In this document: positions 1-8,381 of the stretch, one piece after another
How positions within the stretch are numbered: the stretch's first letter is position 1
Layout of the letters: each line of letters starts with the position of its first letter
NCBI GenBank assembly: GCA_001464815.1
Contig: LNDW01000021.1
Location: 148,218-212,217 of the forward strand
DNA: 64,000 bases
Direction: 5' to 3'
DNA from: Betaproteobacteria bacterium Ga0077527
Lineage (GTDB): Bacteria > Pseudomonadota > Gammaproteobacteria > Burkholderiales > SG8-41
Made by a program: the position numbers and the translations under genes
The notes under the pieces: generated by a model
Database searches by the model: none
Told to the model about the DNA's origin: nothing
Seen by the model: only the letters and a program-made list of their open reading frames with translations

Positions 1-773
1 CTTGGTTTGAAGCGATAAAGAATAAATTTCCGGCTTGGGATGTTCATGTTTCTCCAGATATTACCGAGAGTGAATATGCGGCAGGTCATGCCCTGGAGTC
101 CCTTGCGGGTCGTGCAAATGTATTTAGGGATGATGCGCTCCACCTCGCAGTGTCTATGAGGTCTTTCCGGGCGGAAAATGTGTCAACTTTCGTAAAAGCT
201 GTTTTGGATTGTGACAGTGATAAAGCGAGTCGAATTTTGGCAAGTAATCTGTCTAACTATCCGATAGCACTTACTCGTGATTTGGTGGTTGCAAAGCAGT
301 GGATCCGTGATCGAGCGCGTGGTTCGGAGCGTTTTGGGATGGTGGCGTCTTCAGGTGCGCTGCGCTTGAAGCCGCATGCAATTGATGTTCGCGTAAATAT
401 TAATCCAGTGCATTGGTTTTTGAATGATTCTGATGACACTCGATCAAGTTATTACATGGAAGATGCAGCAACCGAATTTCAGGTGCAAGGTTTAGAGCTT
501 GATTGGGTCTGTATGACATGGGACGCCGATCTTCGTTACGATAAAAATGGGTGGCTTCATCACTCTTTTGTTGGATCAAAATGGACCTCGGTTAAGAAAG
601 AAGATCGTCGGCAATATTTAAGGAATGCATACCGTGTCTTGTTAACTCGTGCACGTCAGGGAATGGTTATTTTTGTTCCGTCTGGTGATGAAGGCGATAG
701 GACCCGTTTATCTAGTTATTACGATTCGACTTTTTCCTATCTCGAGGCCATTGGTATTCCGGTTATTAGCTAA
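1..773 (+). CDS. DUF2075 / Schlafen-type DNA/RNA helicase, C-terminal part
   Basis: The reading frame is open from the left edge (codons start at base 3), so this is the C-terminal ~256 residues of a longer protein. The end looks like the C-terminal half of a superfamily 1 helicase of the DUF2075 type: a motif V-like EFQVQGLELDWV and a motif VI-like block LRNAYRVLLTRARQGMVIFV with the arginines expected to contact ATP. The Walker A half would lie left of the window. Codon use is AT-rich, unlike nearly every other gene here, which suggests horizontal acquisition. Such proteins occur in defence or repair islands, but substrate and partners cannot be inferred from this part. A first in-frame ATG at 150 is not the true start, because family-like sequence continues upstream of it. 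Confidence 0.8.
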   Translation, partial: WFEAIKNKFPAWDVHVSPDITESEYAAGHALESLAGRANVFRDDALHLAVSMRSFRAENVSTFVKAVLDCDSDKASRILASNLSNYPIALTRDLVVAKQWIRDRARGSERFGMVASSGALRLKPHAIDVRVNINPVHWFLNDSDDTRSSYYMEDAATEFQVQGLELDWVCMTWDADLRYDKNGWLHHSFVGSKWTSVKKEDRRQYLRNAYRVLLTRARQGMVIFVPSGDEGDRTRLSSYYDSTFSYLEAIGIPVIS

Positions 774-889
774 ATAAGTGTTTTGTGGATTAAGACTTAA
801 AGTGAGATTTATTTTCACTGCTAGGTGATTGAGTATGTTTGAGATTCCAGTTCGATTAATTAATCGACTAGGTTATCCCGGGAGAGGAA

Positions 890-1057
890 ATGAATTTATC
901 TCGCGAGCCCATTTTTCTTGGATCAGATCAGCCTGAGACGTGTCGTGTTTGTGGGGCAGGGACGAATTTCTATGTTTTTCTCAACGGCCAGCAAATTCAT
1001 GAATGCTTGAGCTGTAAAAAGGTCTATCTTCTGGAGTTCGAGGAAGGAGAGAGCTGA
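890..1057 (+). CDS. Small zinc-ribbon protein, 55 aa
   Basis: A 55-residue ORF starts at an ATG preceded by a good ribosome binding site (GGGAGAGGAA directly upstream) and stops at TGA 1055-1057. It has two CxxC knuckles, CRVC (residues 18-21) and CLSC (39-42), about 17 residues apart, the spacing of a one-zinc ribbon. The C-terminus is acidic. Its base composition matches the upstream helicase fragment and not the downstream gene, so it probably belongs to the same acquired segment. The stop codon is immediately followed by the ATG of the next ORF. The function is unknown; it could be a nucleic-acid-binding or adaptor protein. Confidence 0.6.
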   Translation: MNLSREPIFLGSDQPETCRVCGAGTNFYVFLNGQQIHECLSCKKVYLLEFEEGES

Positions 1058-2002
1058 ATGTTTGTGCGACACGCCAACCCCCACCGCACCGGCGAACAAG
1101 CCCGCAACGTCGAAGTCGCCCTCCGCTTCAAGACAAAGCAGGGCACGCCGGAGATGTCGCAGGTCGAGAAGGAGGTGCTCGCGCCGAATTACGACCGGGT
1201 GCGCGGCGGCAATCTGCATCTGGCCAACAACGCGCGGGATCAGGGCTGGCCGCATCCGGCGCTGTATCTGCGTGCGGCATTCCCGGATCGGGTGGATGTG
1301 ATGGAGCGGGTGATTGCCGACGGTGACCGGGTCGGCCTGCTGTTCCGAGTCACCGGCACACAGACCGGCAATTTTTTCGGAATCGAGCCGACCGGCAAAC
1401 GTGTGGATGTGTATGAGGTCGCGCTGCTGCGTGTGGTCAACGGCCAGATGGTCGAGGGCTGGTTCATGATGGACGAGGCTGAACTGCTGCGTCAGTTGGG
1501 CAGCCCGTTGCCGCCGCGCCCCGATGGCCGCATCGTTGCGCCGCCGGTGCCGAAGACTGCCGATACGGCAGGTTTCATCCGCGCGCTGGAACAACGGCCT
1601 GCGGTGACGGTGCAGGACCACAACCGGCTCGCTGCGGCAAAGACGCGGCTGGGGCCTGCGGCGCGTGAGGGCGCGGGGCAGGTGCTGCGCCAGGGTTTTG
1701 AGCATCTGCGCAATTTCTGCAAGGCGCGTGGCGTGGCGCTGGACCTCGACGGCGCGTTTCCGGATCGCCGGTACGGGCTGGACATCATGCTCGCCGAGGG
1801 TGACGAGGTGTGGATGCGCTTCAATGTCTGCGGCACCCACCGTGGCGCCTTCTGCGGCATTGCGCCGACCGGGCGCGAGGTCGGCGTGCATGGCGTGGCG
1901 ATCATGACTTTCCGCGATGGCCGCTGGATCGACAGCTGGACCTTTGCCGACGAACTGGGCCTGCTGCTGCAGCTGGGGCAGCCGGATTTGCTGATGCGCT
2001 GA
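1058..2002 (+). CDS. Tandem SnoaL-like (ester cyclase / NTF2-fold) protein
   Basis: The 314-residue product carries two SnoaL-like polyketide-cyclase domains. Both halves show the family core: LRAAFPD...VIADGDRV...TGTQTGNFFGIEPTGKRV (about residues 68-135) and GAFPDRR...AEGDEV...CGTHRGAFCGIAPTGREV (about 232-285), each followed by an aspartate/tryptophan-rich strand. These NTF2-fold proteins bind or cyclise small hydrophobic substrates; the substrate here is unknown. The first ~30 residues do not resemble the domain, and composition changes sharply from AT-rich to GC-rich right at this start, so the N-terminus may be a junction product. An internal ATG at 1154 (MSQVEKEV) would remove the odd leader. 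No strong ribosome binding site decides between them. Confidence 0.7.
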   Translation: MFVRHANPHRTGEQARNVEVALRFKTKQGTPEMSQVEKEVLAPNYDRVRGGNLHLANNARDQGWPHPALYLRAAFPDRVDVMERVIADGDRVGLLFRVTGTQTGNFFGIEPTGKRVDVYEVALLRVVNGQMVEGWFMMDEAELLRQLGSPLPPRPDGRIVAPPVPKTADTAGFIRALEQRPAVTVQDHNRLAAAKTRLGPAAREGAGQVLRQGFEHLRNFCKARGVALDLDGAFPDRRYGLDIMLAEGDEVWMRFNVCGTHRGAFCGIAPTGREVGVHGVAIMTFRDGRWIDSWTFADELGLLLQLGQPDLLMR

Positions 2003-2025
2003 GCATTTCCCCTTGGGGGGTTTGC

Positions 2026-2041
2026 TAAGCCATTGTTTTTA
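2026..2041 (+). promoter_or_regulatory. Recurrent intergenic AT motif, copy 1
   Basis: TAAGCCATTGTTTTTA lies 23 bases after the stop of the SnoaL gene and 71 bases before the TPR operon, oriented toward it. It is followed by more A/T sequence (AATAAATAAATTTTATA). It is one of nine copies of the same pattern in the window. Confidence 0.55.
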
Positions 2042-2112
2042 ATAAATAAATTTTATACACTGGGCGACCCTGCTCCAGTGCCGGCGTCCGATGGCGCCGA
2101 TGACCTTTCGCC

Positions 2113-4386
2113 ATGCCGAAATCCAAGTCCGAAAAACCGGTGAAAAAGCCCGCGGCTGCGAAGCGCGCGCCGGTTGCGGCGGCACCGGCTGCGGCGTTGC
2201 CGGTGCCGCTGGCGGTTGCGCCCATCGTGTCGCCTGCGTTTGCTACCGCCCCGGCTTATGCGCCGGTTTTCGCGCCCTCGGCAGCGCCTGCCGCCAGCGG
2301 AGATTCGGTATGGGAAATCTACCAGTCGGCACTGGTGGCCCAGCGCAGCGGCGACATGAAGACCGCGCGCGAGGGTTATCTGAAGGTGCTGCGCGCGAAT
2401 CCGAATGATTTCGACGTGCTGCACATGCTCGGTGTGCTCGAGACCCAGCAGAAGAATTACCCCGAGGCGCTGCGCCTGCTCAACGAAGCGCTGAAGCTTG
2501 ATCCCGAAAGCGCGCCGGTGCTCAACAACATCGGCGTCGCGCTGTGCGGCACCGGACGCCATGCCGAAGGCCTGCAAATGATGCAGCGCGCGCTGAAAAT
2601 CGAACCTGATTTCGCCGATGCCTGCGCCAACATGGGCCGCGCGCTGTGCGATTCCGGACGGATGGCCGAGTCGATGCCTTTTTTTGATCGCGCGGTGACC
2701 CTGGAGCCGGATATCGCGGACATGCATTTCCAGCGCGCGCTGGTGCTTGACAAGCTGATGCGCCGCGACGAGGCACTGATCGGCTACGACCGCGTGGTCG
2801 AGCTGAGCCCCGGCCACGCCGAGGCGCATTGCCGGCGCGGCCACCTTCTGGCCCATGCCAAACGTTTTCGTGATGCGCTGGTCAGTTACGACCGCGCGAT
2901 TTCCGCAAAAAACGACTACGCCGAGGCGCACTGCAACCGCGGCAACGCGCTGCGCCTGCTCGGCCATCTGCCCGAGGCGCTGGTCAGCGTCGACCGTGCG
3001 GTGGCGCTGCAGCCCGACATCGCCCAGGCCCACCGCATCCGCGGCGTGGTGCTGATGGGGCTCGCCAAATACGCGCAGGCGCTGGAGGCCTTTGACAAGG
3101 CGCTGGCGCTGAATCCGAAGCTGATCGAGGCGATCAACGACCGCGGCAACGCGCTGCGCCTGCTCGGACGGCTGGAAGAGGCGGTGGCGGCGCAGGAGGA
3201 GGCGGTGCGTCTCGCGCCCAATGCCTCGGCCGCCTACGCCAACCGCGCCGTGGCGCTGATGGACATCGGCCGCCCGGCCGGAGCGCTGGCCGACATGCAG
3301 CGCGCACTCGAACTGGCGCCGGACAATGCCGAATTCTGGAACCTGCGCGGCAATGCGCTGCAGGCGCTGAATCGCCACGCCGAGGCGCTGGGGGCCTACC
3401 AGCATTCGCTGAAGCTCGCGCCGGATTATGCGCAGCCTGAATTCAACATCAGCATGTGTACGCTGGTGCGCGGCGAGTTCGCGCAGGGCTGGTCCGGCTA
3501 CGAGGCGCGCTGGCGCACCGGGCAGCGCCTGGGTTTCATCAAGTTCCGCAAGCCGCAGTGGCAGGGTGAACAGGTCGGGGGCCGCATCCTCGCCTGGGGC
3601 GAGCAGGGCATCGGCGACCAGATTTTTCATCTGAGCATGCTTGAGTCGCTGCGCAAAAAGGCGCCGAACCTGCTGCTCGCGGTGGCGCCGCGGCTGATGC
3701 CGCTGGCGGAGCGCAGTTTTCCGGGCGTGAAGTTTGTGCCACTTGCCCGCGCCCAGCGCGAGCGCTGCGAGGTGCAGGTGCCGCTCGGCAGCATCGGCCG
3801 CTTCGTGCGCCGCTCCTGGCATGAATTCCCGCGCGAGCGCATGGCCTATCTGTATGCCGACGGGGCCAGGGTGCAGCAGTTGCGCGCGCGCCTCGGTGGC
3901 GGCCGCCAGCCGGTGGTCGGCATTTCCTGGCTGTCGCGCGCGGAGCGTTTCGGCGAACTCAAAAGCCTTCAGCTGATGGCACTGAAGCCGCTGCTGACCC
4001 GGCCCGGGCTGCGTTTTGTCGACATCCAGTACGGCAACACCGATGCCGAACGCGCCGCGGTTTGTGCGGAACTCGGCATCAGCATCGACCGCCTGCCCGA
4101 TATTGATCCGTACAACGACATGGACGGACTCGCCGCCCTGATCCGTGCCTGTGACCTGATCGTCACCACCAGCAACACCACTGCCCACCTTGCCGGCGCG
4201 CTCGGCGCGCCGACGTTGCTGATGCTGCCGTTTTCGAGCGGCCGCCACTGGTACTGGCATGAAGAGCGCAGCGACAGTCCCTGGTATCCGTCGATGAAGC
4301 TGTTCCGTCAGCGCGCGGTCGGCGACTGGTCCGATATCGCCGCCGAGGTCACCGCCGAAGTGGCGCAACGTATTCCCGCTGCATGA
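2113..4386 (+). CDS. TPR-repeat protein with GT9-like glycosyltransferase domain (paralogue 1)
   Basis: The 757-residue protein has a Lys/Ala/Pro-rich low-complexity leader (1-63), about twelve consecutive 34-residue TPR units (64-470; for example NRGNALRLLGHLPEALVSVD), and a C-terminal domain of about 270 residues resembling family 9 (heptosyltransferase-like) glycosyltransferases. Shared motifs are WGEQGIGDQIF, a GISWLSRAERF turn, an STTAHLAG-like NTTAHLAGALG nucleotide-sugar loop, and a terminal WYPSMKLFRQ. The architecture recalls O-GlcNAc-transferase-like enzymes, where the TPR superhelix presents a protein acceptor, but donor and acceptor here are unknown. It is the first gene of an operon: its stop overlaps the next start in ATGA. 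No signal peptide is seen, so cytoplasmic action is inferred. Confidence 0.85.
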   Translation: MPKSKSEKPVKKPAAAKRAPVAAAPAAALPVPLAVAPIVSPAFATAPAYAPVFAPSAAPAASGDSVWEIYQSALVAQRSGDMKTAREGYLKVLRANPNDFDVLHMLGVLETQQKNYPEALRLLNEALKLDPESAPVLNNIGVALCGTGRHAEGLQMMQRALKIEPDFADACANMGRALCDSGRMAESMPFFDRAVTLEPDIADMHFQRALVLDKLMRRDEALIGYDRVVELSPGHAEAHCRRGHLLAHAKRFRDALVSYDRAISAKNDYAEAHCNRGNALRLLGHLPEALVSVDRAVALQPDIAQAHRIRGVVLMGLAKYAQALEAFDKALALNPKLIEAINDRGNALRLLGRLEEAVAAQEEAVRLAPNASAAYANRAVALMDIGRPAGALADMQRALELAPDNAEFWNLRGNALQALNRHAEALGAYQHSLKLAPDYAQPEFNISMCTLVRGEFAQGWSGYEARWRTGQRLGFIKFRKPQWQGEQVGGRILAWGEQGIGDQIFHLSMLESLRKKAPNLLLAVAPRLMPLAERSFPGVKFVPLARAQRERCEVQVPLGSIGRFVRRSWHEFPRERMAYLYADGARVQQLRARLGGGRQPVVGISWLSRAERFGELKSLQLMALKPLLTRPGLRFVDIQYGNTDAERAAVCAELGISIDRLPDIDPYNDMDGLAALIRACDLIVTTSNTTAHLAGALGAPTLLMLPFSSGRHWYWHEERSDSPWYPSMKLFRQRAVGDWSDIAAEVTAEVAQRIPAA

Positions 4387-6206
4387 TGGGGGCTGCGCCG
4401 TCGCGTCCGCAGGCGGCGGCCATTTCCGCGCAACTGTCGCTGCAGTACAAATCGGCGCGCGAAGCTTTCGGCCGCGGCGATTTTGCCAAGGCGATCAGCA
4501 AGCTGCGCGGCATCATCGGCAAGGCGCCGGACCATGCCGATGCGCTGAACCTGCTCGGCATCATCGGCATGCAGGGCGGCCGCGCCGCCGAAGCCGAAGC
4601 GCTGTTCGCGCGCGCGGTGGCGGCGAATCCCGGTGAACCCGGTTTTTACAACAGCCACGCCAGCGCGCTGCACGCGCTGGGGCGCAGTGACGAAGCCATC
4701 GCCGCCTTCCGCGGCGCGCTGGCGATTGATGCCGATTACGCCGCCGCGCACCTCAACCTCGGCAAGCTGCTGCTGCGGCTGGGCCGCGGTGAAGAAGCGC
4801 TGCCACATTTTGCGCGGCTCAGTGAACTGCGGCCGGATGACGCGCCGGTGCATTTCGGGCACGGCGAGCTGCTCTATGCGCTGCGCCGTTTTGAACCCGC
4901 GGCTGCGGCTTTCCGGCGGGTGCTGGAATTGCAACCGGCCTATCCCGATGCGCGCTTTTGCCTCGGCAATGCGCTGTGGGGCGGCAAACAGGCCGGGGCC
5001 GCGCTGGCCGAGTATGGCGCGGTGATCGCGGCCGACAGCAAGGCCGCCGGTGCCTGGGCCAACCGCAGCGTGGTGCAGATTGATCTCGGCCGGCCGGCCG
5101 CGGCGCTGGCCGACATCGAAAGCGCGCTGCAGCTCAAGCCCGGCAACGCCGATTTCCACAACCTGCACGGCAATGCCCTGCATGCGCTGAACCGTCATCA
5201 CGAGGCGCGGCAGGCCTATGCCCGCGCGCTGCAGATTCAGCCGGCGCATGCCAATGCCCGTTTCAACACCGGGCTGTGCCATCTGGTCGAATGCGAATTT
5301 GCCGAAGGCTGGAACGATTACGAGGCGCGCTGGCGGACTTCGCTGAATCTCGGTCGCATCGACACCACGCTGCCGGAATGGGATGGCCAGCCGACGCAGG
5401 CGCGGCTGCTGGTCTGGGGCGAACAGGGCATCGGCGACCAGATTCTGCAGCTGAGCCTGGCCGATGCCGTGGCACAGCGCGCGCCGCAGGCGGAGTTCGC
5501 GGTGATGCCGCGGCTGCTGGCGCTGGCACGGCGCAGTTACCCGCAACTGCAGTTCACCGGATTGAACGAGCTGGCCAACAGCGGCTGCACCGTGCAGAAA
5601 GCTTTCTGGAGCACCGGCGCGCTGGTGCGGCGCAGCCTGGATGATTTTCCGCGCCAACGTGCAGCCTTTCTGCAGGCCGACCCGCTGCGGGTTGCGGCAC
5701 TGCGCCAGCGGGTGTCCGGCGATGAGCGGCCGGTGATCGGCCTGGCCTGGCACAGCCGCGCGGTGCTCTACAGCCGCCTGAAAAGCATGCCGCTGAAAAC
5801 ACTGATGCCGCTGCTTGCGGACAAACGTTACCGCTTTGTCGATCTGCAGTACGGTGATACCGCGGCGGAGCGTGAGGCCTTGCGTGGCGTCGCGACACTG
5901 CAGCGGCTGGATGACATTGATCCAATCAAGGACATCGACGGTCTGGCGGCATTGGTCCGTGCCTGTGACATGGTGGTGACCATCAGCAATTTCACCGCGC
6001 ATCTTGCCGGTGCGCTGGGTGTGCCGACGCTGCTGATGCTGCCCTGGTCCACCGGACGGCAGTGGTACTGGCATGACAATCGAACCAGCAGCCCATGGTA
6101 CCCGCGGCTTTCGATCCTGCGCCAGAGTGAACCGCTGCGCTGGGATGACGTGATCGAACGCGTCTGTGCCGAAGTGCCGCGCATGCTCGCCGGAGCAGGC
6201 CGATGA
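4383..6206 (+). CDS. TPR-repeat protein with GT9-like glycosyltransferase domain (paralogue 2)
   Basis: This 607-residue paralogue of the preceding gene lacks the long Ala/Pro leader and has about nine TPR units (14-320) before the same C-terminal domain (WGEQGIGDQIL, GLAWHSRAVLY, NFTAHLAGALG, WYPRLSILRQ). The shorter TPR array suggests a different acceptor from the same catalytic chemistry, which is an inference. Start and stop overlap the neighbours by four bases (ATGA) on both sides, so the three genes are almost certainly co-transcribed and translationally coupled. Long open frames on the opposite strand here are codon-composition shadows. Confidence 0.85.
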   Translation: MMGAAPSRPQAAAISAQLSLQYKSAREAFGRGDFAKAISKLRGIIGKAPDHADALNLLGIIGMQGGRAAEAEALFARAVAANPGEPGFYNSHASALHALGRSDEAIAAFRGALAIDADYAAAHLNLGKLLLRLGRGEEALPHFARLSELRPDDAPVHFGHGELLYALRRFEPAAAAFRRVLELQPAYPDARFCLGNALWGGKQAGAALAEYGAVIAADSKAAGAWANRSVVQIDLGRPAAALADIESALQLKPGNADFHNLHGNALHALNRHHEARQAYARALQIQPAHANARFNTGLCHLVECEFAEGWNDYEARWRTSLNLGRIDTTLPEWDGQPTQARLLVWGEQGIGDQILQLSLADAVAQRAPQAEFAVMPRLLALARRSYPQLQFTGLNELANSGCTVQKAFWSTGALVRRSLDDFPRQRAAFLQADPLRVAALRQRVSGDERPVIGLAWHSRAVLYSRLKSMPLKTLMPLLADKRYRFVDLQYGDTAAEREALRGVATLQRLDDIDPIKDIDGLAALVRACDMVVTISNFTAHLAGALGVPTLLMLPWSTGRQWYWHDNRTSSPWYPRLSILRQSEPLRWDDVIERVCAEVPRMLAGAGR

Positions 6207-8365
6207 GTGAGGCCGGCAAGGCGGGCAAAGGGAAGGGCGGGCCGCCACGCGCACGCAACGTCAGCTTCCAGATCACCCGCGGTGGTGAGGCAGGGGAAGC
6301 GGGTGCCGGGGCGGGCACCTGTTACCGCGAAGGCCGCGCAGCGCTGCAGCAGGGCCGGGCCGACGTCGCCGAAGCAAAATTCCGCGCGGCACTGGCCGCT
6401 GATCCCGCGCACTTTGATGCGATGCACATGCTCGGCATCGTTGTTGCGCAGTGCGGGCGACCGGCGGAAGCGGTGGCGCTGTTCACCGCGGCCGCGGCTT
6501 TGCGGCCCGATGACCACAATATCCACAACAGCCGTGGCAACGCGCTGTGCGCGCTGCGCCGTTACGACGAGGCCTGCCGTGCCTTCGAGCGCGCGCTGGA
6601 ATTGCATCCGCTGTATGCCGATGGCCGCGCCAACTATGCCAAGGCGCTGCTCGATTCGGGGCGTCCGGCCGAGGCGCTGGTGCAATTCGAGCGGGTGCTC
6701 GAACTGCGCCCGGAAGACGAAGATGCATTGTTCCGCCGCGCGCTGGCGCTGGGCGCGCTGCGCCGCGAGGCTGAGGCGATTGCCGCGCTGGACCGGCTGA
6801 TCGTGTTGCGTCCCGGACATGGCGACGCCCATTTCAATCGCGGCAACCTGCTGCGCATGTCGGGCCGCACCGGGGAAGCACTGCTCAGCTTCGATCGCGC
6901 GGCCGCTGCAAAGCCGGAAATGGCCGAGGCGCACTGCAACCGCGCCAATGCGCTGCTCGCGCTGAAGCAGTGGCCGGATGCGCTGGCCGCGGTGGACCAC
7001 GCGCTGAAGCTGAAGCCCGACTTCGCCATCGCGCATTGCCTGCGTGGTGATGTGCTGGTCGCGATGGAGCGTTACGGCGAGGCGCTGGCCAGCGTCGAGC
7101 GCGCGCTGGAACTCAAGCCCGATCTGCCCGAGGCGCACAACAATCGCGCGGTATCGCTGCGCCGGCTCGGCCGCAACGCGGAGGCCGTCGCCAGCTATGA
7201 CCGCGCGCTGGCCCTGCGCCCGAATTACGCCGGGGCCCATGCCAACCGCGCGGTTTCGCTGCTCGAGCTGGAGCGCCCGGCCGAGGCGCTGCTGGCGGTG
7301 GAGCGCGCGATCACCATTGACGGCAGCAACGCCGATTACCACAACATCCGCGGCAACATCCTGCAGGACCTGCATCGTCACCGCGAGGCGCTCGAGGCCT
7401 ATTCGCAAGTGCAGCGCCTGCAACCCGGCCATGCCGAGGGCGCATGGAACGAAAGTGTGTGCCGGCTGCTGCTCGGCGATTTTGAAAGCGGCTGGCCGCT
7501 GTTCGAAAGCCGCTGGCGCAGCGGCCAGATTGTTGCCGAAGTCGATCCGTCGCTGCCGCGCTGGGATGGCCGCGGCAGCGAAGGCCGGCTGCTGGTTTGG
7601 GGCGAGCAGGGTGTGGGTGACCAGATTCACCAGCTCGGCATGATCGACGGCGTGCAGGGACGCGGCGAACTGGTGGTCGCGGTCAGCGAGAAGCTGCAGC
7701 CGCTGGTTGCGCGCAGCCTGCCCGGCATTGCGGTGACCAGCCTGCGGGCGGCCGAGCGCCAGTCCTGCACCATGCAGATGCCGCTGGGCAGCCTCGGCGG
7801 ATTGTGCCGCAGGAGCTGGGCCGATTTTCCAAAGCGCCGCAGCTATCTGCAGGCCGATGCCGCGCGTGTGGCCGAGTTCCGCAAACGTCTGGGCAAGGAG
7901 GGCCGGCGGCTGGTCGGTTTGTCATGGCACAGCATCGCGCCCAAGGTTGGCGCGGCAAAAAGCCTGCAACTCGCCATGCTCGAAACGCTGCTGCGCCGGC
8001 CCGATCTGTGTTTTGTCGATCTGCAGTACGGCGACACCGGGGCGGAGCGGCGCATGGTGCGAGAACGCTTCGGCGCGGATGTCGCGCACATCGACGGGCT
8101 TGACCTGTTCAACGACCTCGACGGCATGGCCGCGCTGGTGGCGGCCTGTGATGCGGTGGTGACCATCAGCAACACCACCGCGCATCTGGCCGGCGCGCTG
8201 GGTGTGAACACGCTGCTGATGCTGCCGCGGGGCGTGGCGCGGCACTGGTACTGGCATGAAGGGCGTGACGACAGTCCCTGGTATCCGTCACTGCGCATTT
8301 ACCGCCAGTTGCGTGCCGGCGACTGGCAGCCCGTGATTGATGCGGTGGCGGCTGCGCTGGCCTGA
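6203..8365 (+). CDS. TPR-repeat protein with GT9-like glycosyltransferase domain (paralogue 3)
   Basis: The last gene of the TPR operon encodes 720 residues. A basic leader rich in Gly/Lys (1-35) is followed by about twelve TPR units (37-440) and the C-terminal glycosyltransferase-like domain (WGEQGVGDQIH, GLSWHSIAPKV, NTTAHLAGALG, WYPSLRIYRQ). The catalytic-domain motifs match paralogues 1 and 2 closely, whereas the TPR arrays differ in number. It ends 17 bases before the stop of the convergent antiporter gene; no intrinsic terminator is evident in the gap. Predicted cytoplasmic glycosyltransferase with unknown donor and acceptor. Confidence 0.85.
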   Translation: MSEAGKAGKGKGGPPRARNVSFQITRGGEAGEAGAGAGTCYREGRAALQQGRADVAEAKFRAALAADPAHFDAMHMLGIVVAQCGRPAEAVALFTAAAALRPDDHNIHNSRGNALCALRRYDEACRAFERALELHPLYADGRANYAKALLDSGRPAEALVQFERVLELRPEDEDALFRRALALGALRREAEAIAALDRLIVLRPGHGDAHFNRGNLLRMSGRTGEALLSFDRAAAAKPEMAEAHCNRANALLALKQWPDALAAVDHALKLKPDFAIAHCLRGDVLVAMERYGEALASVERALELKPDLPEAHNNRAVSLRRLGRNAEAVASYDRALALRPNYAGAHANRAVSLLELERPAEALLAVERAITIDGSNADYHNIRGNILQDLHRHREALEAYSQVQRLQPGHAEGAWNESVCRLLLGDFESGWPLFESRWRSGQIVAEVDPSLPRWDGRGSEGRLLVWGEQGVGDQIHQLGMIDGVQGRGELVVAVSEKLQPLVARSLPGIAVTSLRAAERQSCTMQMPLGSLGGLCRRSWADFPKRRSYLQADAARVAEFRKRLGKEGRRLVGLSWHSIAPKVGAAKSLQLAMLETLLRRPDLCFVDLQYGDTGAERRMVRERFGADVAHIDGLDLFNDLDGMAALVAACDAVVTISNTTAHLAGALGVNTLLMLPRGVARHWYWHEGRDDSPWYPSLRIYRQLRAGDWQPVIDAVAAALA

Positions 8366-8381
8366 GTTTGCCTCCTGCGGT

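Noticed and set aside
923-1891. Minus-strand open frame of 322 codons opposite the SnoaL gene
   Set aside because: It spans the composition boundary and has a low-complexity His/Arg-rich translation; the plus strand carries two recognisable domains.
2053-4368. Very long minus-strand open frame opposite the first TPR gene (also 4308-6254 and 5828-7630)
   Set aside because: These arise from GC-biased codon use on the opposite strand. Their translations are His/Gln/Arg-rich with no fold, while the plus-strand frames show clear TPR and glycosyltransferase motifs.
2300-8000. Regular DNA-level repeats suggesting a CRISPR or satellite array
   Set aside because: The periodicity of ~102 bases is the 34-codon TPR unit inside open frames; the units are diverged at DNA level.
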